Part shown: piece by piece, positions 56,371-64,000 of the stretch
Numbering within the stretch: the first letter of the stretch is position 1
How the letters are laid out: every line of letters starts with the position of its first letter
Source of the DNA: Pleodorina starrii
Lineage: Eukaryota; Chlorophyta; Chlorophyceae; Chlamydomonadales; Volvocaceae
Direction: 5' to 3'
Assembly: GCA_030267565.1 (NCBI GenBank)
Contig: BRXU01000051.1
Location: 391,538 to 455,537 of the forward strand
DNA: 64,000 bases
Made by a program: the position numbers and the translations under genes
The notes under the pieces: generated by a model
What the model was told of the DNA's origin: nothing
Database searches by the model: none
The model's input: only the letters and a program-made list of their open reading frames with translations

Positions 56371-59300
56371 AGGCCCCCGCAGGCCCCCGGTGGTCCCGGA
56401 AGGCCCCCGAAGGCCCCCAAAGGCCCCCGCAGGCCCCCGCAGGCCCCCGAGGCCCCCGAAGGCCCCCGGAGGCCCCCGGAGGCCCCCGAAGGCCCCCGGA
56501 GGCCCCCGGAGGCCCCCGAAGTCCCCCGGAGGCCCCCGAAGGCCCCCGCAGGCCCCCGGAGGCACCCGGAGGCCCCCGAAGGCCCCCGGAGGCCCCCGAA
56601 GGCCCCCGGAGGCCCCCGAAGGCCCCCGGAGGCCCCCGGAGGCCCCCGGAGGCCCCCGAAGGCCCCCGGAGGCCCCCGAAGGCCCCTGAAGGCCCCCGCA
56701 GGGCCCCGGAGGCCCCCGATGGCCCCCGCAGGCCCCCGAAGGCCCCCGCAGGCCCCCGAGGCCCCCGAAGGCCCCCGCAGGCCCCCGAAGGCCCCCGCAG
56801 GCCCCCGGTGGTCCCGGAAGGCCCCCGGAGGCCCCCGGAGGCCCCCGAAGGCCCCCGAAGGCCCCCGCAGGCCCCCGTAGGCCCCCGAGGCCCCCGAAGG
56901 CCCCCGCAGGCCCCCGGTGGTCCCGGAAGGCCCCCGGAGGCCCCCGAGGCCCCCGAAGGCCCCCGCAGGCCCCCGCAGGCCCCCGAGGCCCCCGAAGGCC
57001 CCCGCAGGCCCCCGAAGGCCCCCGCAGGCCCCCGGTGGTCCCGGAAGGCCCCCGGAGGCCCCCGGAGGCCCCCGAAGGCCCCCGCAGGCCCCCGGTGGTC
57101 CCGGAAGGCCCCCGGAGGCCCCCGCTGGCCCCCGCAGGCCCCCGAAGGCCCCCGGAGGCCCCCGAAGGCCCCCGGAGGCCCCCGGAGGCCCCCGATGGCC
57201 CCCGAAGGCCCCCGCAGGCCCCCGCAGGCCCCCGAGGCCCCCGAAGGCCCCCGCAGGCCCCCGAAGGCCCCCGCAGGCCCCCGGTGGTCCCGGAAGGCCC
57301 CCGGAGGCCCCCGAGGCCCCCGAAGGCCCCCGCAGGCCCCGACAGGCCGACCGGAGGCCCCCGGAGGCCCCCGCAGGCCCCCGCAGGCCCCCGGAGCCCC
57401 CGAAGGCCCCCGGAGGCCCCCGAGAGGCCCCCGAGGCCCCCGAAGGCCCCTAGAGGCCCCCGGAGGCCCCCGAAGGCCCCCCGCAGGCCCCCCCAGGCCC
57501 CCGAAGGCCCCCGGAGGCCCCCGCAGGCCCCCGAGGCCCCCGGAGGCCCCAGGAGCCCCGGAGGCCCCCGGAGGCCCGCGGAGGCCCCCGGAGGCCCCCG
57601 AGGCCCCGAGGCCCCCGGAGGCCCCCGAGGCCCCGAGGCCCCCGAGGCCCCGAAGCCCCCGGAGGCCCCGAGGCCCCCGGAGGCCCCCGGAGGCCCCCGA
57701 GGCCCCCGGAGGCCCCGGAGGCCCCGGAAGGCCCCCGCAAGCCCCCGGAGGCCCCCAGGCCCCCGAACCCGGAGGCCACCGCAGGCCCCCGGAGGCCCCC
57801 GAAGGCCCCCGGAGGCCCCCGCAGGCCCCCGGTGGTCCCGGAAGGCCCCCGATGGCCCCCGAAGGCCCCCGCAGGCCCCCGCAGGCCCCAGAGGCCCCCG
57901 AAGGCCCCCGCAGGCCCCCGAAGGCCCCCGCAGGCCCCCGGTGGTCCCGGAAGGCCCCCGGAGGCCCCCGAGGCCCCCGAAGGCCCCCGCAGGCCCCCGG
58001 AGGCCCCCGCAGGCCCCCGGAGGCCCCCGCAGGCCCCCGGAGGCCCCCGAAGGCCCCCGCAGGCCCCCGGTGGTCCCGGAAGGCCCCCGGAGGCCCCCGG
58101 AGGCCCCCGAAGGCCCCCGGAGGTCCCCGGAGGCCCCCGGAGGCCCCCGAAGGCCCCCGCAGGCCCCCGCAGGCCCCCGAGGCCCCCGAAGGCCCCCGCA
58201 GGCCCCCGAAGGCCCCCGCAGGCCCCCGCAGGCCCCCGAGGCCCCCGAAGGCCCCCGCAGGCCCCCGAAGGCCCCCGCAGGCCCCCGGTGGTCCCGGAAG
58301 GCCCCCGGAGGCCCCCGGAGGCCCCCGAAGGCCCCCGAAGGCCCCCGCAGGCCCCCGCAGGCCCCCGAGGCCCCCGAAGGCCCCCGCAGGCCCCCGGTGG
58401 TCCCGGAAGGCCCCCGGAGGCCCCCGAGGCCCCCGAAGGCCCCCGCAGGCCCCCGCAGGCCCCCGAGGCCCCCGAAGGCCCCCGCAGGCCCCCGAAGGCC
58501 CCCGCAGGCCCCCGGTGGTCCCGGAAGGCCCCCGGAGGCCCCCGGAGGCCCCCGAAGGCCCCCGCAGGCCCCCGGAGGTCCCGGAAGGCCCCCGCAGGCC
58601 CCCGCTGGCCCCCGCAGGCCCCCGAAGGCCCCCGCAGGCCCCCGAAGGCCCCCGCAGGCCCCCGAAGGCCCCCGGAGGCCCCCGGAGGCCCCCGATGGCC
58701 CCCGAAGGCCCCCGCAGGCCCCCGCAGGCCCCCGAGGCCCCCGAAGGCCCCCGCAGGCCCCCGAAGGCCCCCGCAGGCCCCCGGTGGTCCCGGAAGGCCC
58801 CCGGAGGCCCCCGAGGCCCCCGAAGGCCCCCGCAGGCCCCCGCAGGCCCCCGAGGCCCCCGAAGGCCCCCGCAGGCCCCCGAAGGCCCCCGGAGGCCCCC
58901 GAAGGCCCCCGGAGGCCCCCGGAGGCCCCCGATGGCCCCCAAAGGCCGCCGCAGGCCCCCGCAGGCCCCCGCAGGCCCCCGGAGGTCCCCGGAGGCCACC
59001 GGAGGCCCCCGAAGGCCCCCGGAGGCCCCCGCTGGCCCCCGAGGCCCCCGAAGGCTCTCGGAGGCCCCCGGAGGCCCCCGGAGGCCCCCGCAGGCCCCCG
59101 GTGGTCCCGGAAGGCCCCCGAAGGCCCCCGCAGGCCCCCGCAGGCCCCCGAGGCCCCCGAAGGCCCCCGCAGGCCCCCGAAGGCCCCCGCAGGCCCCCGG
59201 TGGTCACGGAAGGCCCCCGGAGGCCCCCGAGGCCCCCGAAGGCCCCCGCAGGCCCCCGGAGGCCCCCGCAGGCCCCCGGAGGACCCCGCAGGCCCCCGAA

Positions 59301-62300
59301 GGCCCCCGCAGGCCCCCGCAGGCCCCCAGAAGGCCCCCGGAGGCCCCCGAAGGCCCCCGGAGGCCCCCGGAGGCCCCCCGAGGCCACCGGAGGCCCCCGC
59401 TGGCCCCCGAAGGCCCCCGCAGGCCCCCGGTGGTCCCGGAAGGCCCCCGGAGGCCCCCGAGGCCCCCGAAGGCCCCCGCAGGCCCCCGAAGGCCCCCGAA
59501 GGCCCCCGAAGGCCCCCGCAGGCCCCCGGTGGTCCCGGAAGGCCCCCGGAGGCCCCCGGAGGCCCCCGAAGGCCCCCGAAGGCCCCCGCAGGCCCCCGCA
59601 GGCCCCCGAGGCCCCCGAAGGCCCCCGCAGGCCCCCGAAGGCCCCCGCAGGCCCCCGGTGGTCCCGGAAGGCCCCCGGAGGCCCCCGAGGCCCCCGAAGG
59701 CCCCCGCAGGCCCCCGCAGGCCCCCGAGGCCCCCGAAGGCCCCCGCAGGCCCCCGAAGGCCCCCGCAGGCCCCCGGTGGTCCCGGAAGGCCCCCGGAGGC
59801 CCCCGGAGGCCCCCGGAGGCCCCCGCAGGCCCCCGGTGGTCCCGGAAGGCCCCCGGAGGCCCCCGCTGGCCCCCGCAGGCCCCTGCAGGCCCCCGGAGGC
59901 CCCCGAAGGCCCCCGGAGGCCCCCGGAGGCCCCCGGAGGCCCCCGATGGCCCCCAAAGGCCCCCGCAGGCCCCCGCAGGCCCCCGCAGGCCCCCGGAGGT
60001 CCCCGGAGGCCACCGGAGGCCCCCGAAGGCCCCCGGAGGCCCCCGCTGGCCCCCGAGGCCCCCGAAGGCCCCCGCAGGCCCCCGCAGGCCCCCGAGGCCC
60101 CCGAAGGCCCCCGCAGGCCCCCGAGGCCCCCGAAGGCCCCCGCAGGCCCCCGAAGGCCCCCGCAGGCCCCCGGTGGTCCCGGAAGGCCCCCGGAGGCCCC
60201 CGAGGCCCCCGAAGGCCCCCGCAGGCCCCCGCAGGCCCCCGAGGCCCCCGAAGGCCCCCGCAGGCCCCCGAAGGCCCCCGCAGGCCCCCGGTGGTCCCGG
60301 AAGGCCCCCGGAGGCCCCCGGAGGCCCCCGAAGGCCCCCGAAGGCCCCCGCAGGCCCCCGCAGGCCCCCGAGGCCCCCGAAGGCCCCCGCAGGCCCCCGA
60401 AGGCCCCCGCAGGCCCCCGGTGGTCCCGGAAGGCCCCCGGAGGCCCCCGAGGCCCCCGAAGGCCCCCGCAGGCCCCCGCAGGCCCCCGAGGCCCCCGAAG
60501 GCCCCCGCAGGCCCCCGGTGGTCCCGGAAGGCCCCCGGAGGCCCCCGGAGGCCCCCGAAGGCCCCCGCAGGCCCCCGGTGGTCCCGGAAGGCCCCCGGAG
60601 GCCCCCGCTGGCCCCCGCAGGCCCCCGAAGGCCCCCGGAGGCCCCCGAAGGCCCCCGGAGGCCCCCGGAGGCCCCCGGAGGCCCCCGATGGCCCCCAAAG
60701 GCCCCCGCAGGCCCCCGCAGGGCCCCGCAGGCCCCCGGAGGTCCCCGGAGGCCACCGGAGGCCCCCGAAGGCCCCCGGAGGCCCCCGCTGGCCCCCGAGG
60801 CCCCCGAAGGCCCCCGCAGGCCCCCGCAGGCCCCCGAGGCCCCCGAAGGCCCCCGCAGGCCCCCGAAGGCCCCCGCAGGCCCCCGGTGGTCCCGGAAGGC
60901 CCCCGGAGGCCCCCGGAGGCCCCCGAAGGCCCCCGGAGGTCCCCGGAGGCCCCCGGAGGCCCCCGAAGGCCCCCGCAGGCCCCCGCAGGCCCCCGAGGCC
61001 CCCGAAGGCCCCCGCAGGCCCCCGAAGGCCCCCGCAGGCCCCCGGTGGTCCCGGAAGGCCCCCGGAGGCCCCCGGAGGCCCCCGAAGGCCCCCGAAGGCC
61101 CCCGCAGGCCCCCGCAGGCCCCCGAGGCCCCCGAAGGCCCCCGCAGGCCCCCGAAGGCCCCCGCAGGCCCCCGGTGGTCCCGGAAGGCCCCCGGAGGCCC
61201 CCGGAGGCCCCCGAAGGCCCCCGAAGGCCCCCGCAGGCCCCCGCAGGCCCCCGAGGCCCCCGAAGGCCCCCGCAGGCCCCCGAAGGCCCCCGCAGGCCCC
61301 CGGTGGTCCCGGAAGGCCCCCGGAGGCCCCCGAGGCCCCCGAAGGCCCCCGCAGGCCCCCGCAGGCCCCCGAGGCCCCCGAAGGCCCCCGCAGGCCCCCG
61401 GTGGTCCCGGAAGGCCCCCGGAGGCCCCCGGAGGCCCCCGAAGGCCCCCGCAGGCCCCCGGTGGTCCCGGAAGGCCCCCGGAGGCCCCCGCTGGCCCCCG
61501 CAGGCCCCCGAAGGCCCCCGGAGGCCCCCGAAGGCCCCCGGAGGCCCCCGGAGGCCCCCGGAGGCCCCCGATGGCCCCCAAAGGCCCCCGCAGGCCCCCG
61601 CAGGCCCCCGCAGGCCCCCGGAGGTCCCCGGAGGCCACCGGAGGCCCCCGAAGGCCCCCGGAGGCCCCCGCTGGCCCCCGAGGCCCCCGAAGGCCCCCGC
61701 AGGCCCCCGCAGGCCCCCGAGGCCCCCGAAGGCCCCCGCAGGCCCCCGAAGGCCCCCGCAGGCCCCCGGTGGTCCCGGAAGGCCCCCGGAGGCCCCCGGA
61801 GGCCCCCGAAGGCCCCCGGAGGTCCCCGGAGGCCCCCGGAGGCCCCCGAAGGCCCCCGCAGGCCCCCGCAGGCCCCCGAGGCCCCCGAAGGCCCCCGCAG
61901 GCCCCCGAAGGCCCCCGCAGGCCCCCGGTGGTCCCGGAAGGCCCCCGGAGGCCCCCGGAGGCCCCCGAAGGCCCCCGAAGGCCCCCGCAGGCCCCCGCAG
62001 GCCCCCGAGGCCCCCGAAGGCCCCCGCAGGCCCCCGCAGGCCCCCGCAGGCCCCCGGTGGTCCCGGAAGGCCCCCGGAGGCCCCCGAGGCCCCCGAAGGC
62101 CCCCGCAGGCCCCCGAGGCCCCCGGAGGCCCCCGAAGGCCCCCGCAGGCCCCCGGAGGCCCCCGAGGCCACCGAAGGCCCCCGCAGGCCCCCGAAGGCCC
62201 CCGCAGGCCCCCGGTGGTCCCGGAAGGCCCCCGGAGGCCCCCGGAGGCCCCCGAAGGCCCCCGAAGGCCCCCGCAGGCCCCCGCAGGCCCCCGAGGCCCC

Positions 62301-64000
62301 CGAAGGCCCCCGCAGGCCCCCGAAGGCCCCCGCAGGCCCCCGGTGGTCCCGGAAGGTCCCCGGAGGCCCCCGAGGCCCCCGAAGGCCCCCGCAGGCCCCC
62401 GAAGGCCCCCGCAGGCCCCCGCAGGCCCCCGAGGCCCCCGAAGGCCCCCTCAGGCCCCCGAAGGCCCCCGCAGGCCCCCGCAGGCCCCCGAAGGCCCCCG
62501 CAGGCCCCCGTCGGTCCCGGAAGGCCCCCGGAGGCCCCCGAAGGCCCCCGGAGGCCCCCGAAGGCCCCCGGAGGCCCCCGGAGGCCCCCGGAGGCCCCCG
62601 AAGGCCCCCGGAGGCCCCCGAAGGCCCCTGAAGGCCCCCGCAGGGCCCCGGAGGCCCCCGATGGCCCCCGCAGGCCCCCGAAGGCCCCCGGAGGCCCCCG
62701 GAGGCCCCCGGAGGCCCCCGCAGGCCCCCGATGGCCCCCGAAGGCCCCCGAAGGCCCCCGAAGGCCCCCGCAGGCCCCCGCAGGCCCCCGAGGCCCCCGA
62801 AGGCCCCCGCAGGCCCCCGAAGGCCCCCGCAGGCCCCCACAGGCCCCCGAAGGCCCCCGCAGGCCCCCGGCGGTCCCGGAAGGCCCCCGGAGGCCCCCGA
62901 AGGCCCCCGGAGGCCCCCGAAGGCCCCCGGAGGCCCCCGGAGGCCCCCGGAGGCCCCCGAAGGCCCCCGGAGGCCCCCGAAGGCCCCTGAAGGCCCCCGC
63001 AGGGCCCCGGAGGCCCCCGATGGCCCCCGCAGGCCCCCGAAGGCCCCCGGAGGCCCCCGGAGGCCCCCGGAGGCCCCCGCAGGCCCCCGATGGCCCCCGA
63101 AGGCCCCCGAAGGCCCCCGGAGCCCCCGGTGGTCCCGGAAGCCCCCCGCAGGCCCCCGCAGGCCCCCAAGGGCCCCCGCAGGCCCCCGAGGCCCCCGAAG
63201 GCTCTCGGAGGCCCCCGGAGGCCCCCGGAGGCCCCCGCAGGCCCCCGGAGGCCCCCGAAGGCCCCCGCAGGCCCCCGGTGGTCCCGGAAGGCCCCCGAAG
63301 GCCCCCGCAGGCCCCCGCAGGCCCCCGGAGGCCCCCGAAGGCCCCCGGAGGCCCCCGCTGGCCCCCGAAGGCCCCCGAAGGCCCCCGGAGGCCCCCGAAG
63401 GCCCCCGGAGGCCCCCGGAGGCCCCCGATGGCCCCCAAAGGCCCCCGCAGGCCCCCGCAGGCCCCCGCAGGCCCCCGGAGGTCCCCGGAGGCCCCCGGAG
63501 GCCCCCGAAGGCCCCCGGAGGCCCCCGCTGGCCCCCGAGGCCCCCGAAGGCCCCCGCAGGCCCCCGAAGGCCCCCGAGGCCCCCGAAGGCCCCCGCAGGC
63601 CCCCGAAGGCCCCCGCAGGCCCCCGGTGGTCCCGGAAGGTCCCCGGAGGCCCCCGAGGCCCCCGAAGGCCCCCGCAGGCCCCCGCAGGCCCCCGAGGCCC
63701 CCGAAGGCCCCCGCAGGCCCCCGAAGGCCCCCGCAGGCCCCCGGCGGTCCCGGAAGGCCCCCGGAGGCCCCCGAAGGCCCCCGGAGGCCCCCGAAGGCCC
63801 CCGGAGGCCCCCGGAGGCCCCCGAATGCCCCCGGAGGCCCCCGAAGGCCCCTGAAGGCCCCCACAGGGCCCCGGAGGCCCCCGATGGCCCCCGCAGGCCC
63901 CCGAAGGCCCCCGGAGGCCCCCGGAGGCCCCCGGAGGCCCCCGCAGGCCCCCGATGGCCCCCGAAGGCCCCCGAAGGCCCCCGGAGCCCCCGGTGGTCCC
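56371..64000. repeat. 10-bp satellite, right arm, outer block (C-rich, mostly clean)
   Basis: Nearly identical reverse copy of left 20.1-27.8 kb, position sum 84,140-84,168. An 810-bp stretch full of private monomer variants at 24,127-24,936 has an apparently identical inverted counterpart at 59,204-60,013. One noisy island lies at 57,330-57,830. The array runs past the window end. Confidence 0.97.

Larger units (their letters stand above)
20140..64000. repeat. Giant inverted repeat (palindrome) of satellite arms, 3.9-kb centre
   Basis: Left arm 20,140-42,968 and right arm 46,868-64,000 are colinear in opposite orientation around the 42,969-46,867 spacer. The only large difference is left 27.8-33.5 kb, about 5.6 kb including all four MITEs, which is absent from the right arm near 56.3 kb. 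The palindrome may extend beyond both limits given, since the window ends inside the right arm. Confidence 0.85.

Noticed and set aside
51538..63864. A >4,000-codon minus-strand open frame in the right arm
   Set aside because: The same stop-free satellite read from the other strand.

Overview
The window looks like nuclear DNA of a GC-rich, intron-dense green alga, most likely Chlamydomonadales/volvocine. The evidence is one gene cut into 25 short exons, introns packed with simple repeats, runs of GGC-coded Gly/Ala inside a conserved protein, and TTTTAGGG/TTTAGGG-type telomere-like motifs in introns. The lineage is an inference from style; the gene identification is firm.

Region 1 (1-16,890, plus strand) is the 3' part of a single gene for the 160-kDa subunit of the cleavage and polyadenylation specificity factor (CPSF160/CPSF1, yeast Cft1). 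I could trace 25 exons (1,525 residues) with phase-consistent junctions to a stop at 16,888-16,890. The N-terminus lies upstream of the window. About 73% of the visible gene is intron. The introns hold many simple repeats, a 28-bp element in three copies that ends just before an acceptor, and several introns that begin with the same GTACGG.

Region 2 (16,891-17,806) is a short intergenic stretch with a small 10-bp tandem repeat, a more AT-rich unique part and a strong hairpin. I recognise no second gene.

Region 3 (17,807-64,000) is almost wholly tandem repeat. The basic monomer is 10 bp (CGGGGGCCTN, N = T, G or C). It is G-rich on the plus strand from 17.8 to 43.0 kb and C-rich on the plus strand from 46.9 kb to the window end. 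Between them (43.0-46.9 kb) lie 7-bp (GGTGCCC) and 17-bp (GGTGCCCGGGGATGGCC) repeats whose orientation flips at base 44,794. Variant monomers show that the two 10-bp arrays are colinear inverted copies of each other: left 20.1-27.8 kb matches right 64.0-56.4 kb, and left 33.5-43.0 kb matches right 56.2-46.9 kb. The left arm carries an extra block of about 5.6 kb containing four copies of a 246-bp hAT-like MITE. The very long open frames in all six frames here are an arithmetic consequence of a stop-free 10-bp monomer and are not annotated as genes.

The window therefore shows one housekeeping RNA-processing gene ending less than 1 kb from a very large, palindromic, G-quadruplex-prone satellite domain. 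Whether that palindrome is real or partly an assembly product is the main open question. The one-sided MITE block and the un-mirrored sequence noise bear on it in different ways.
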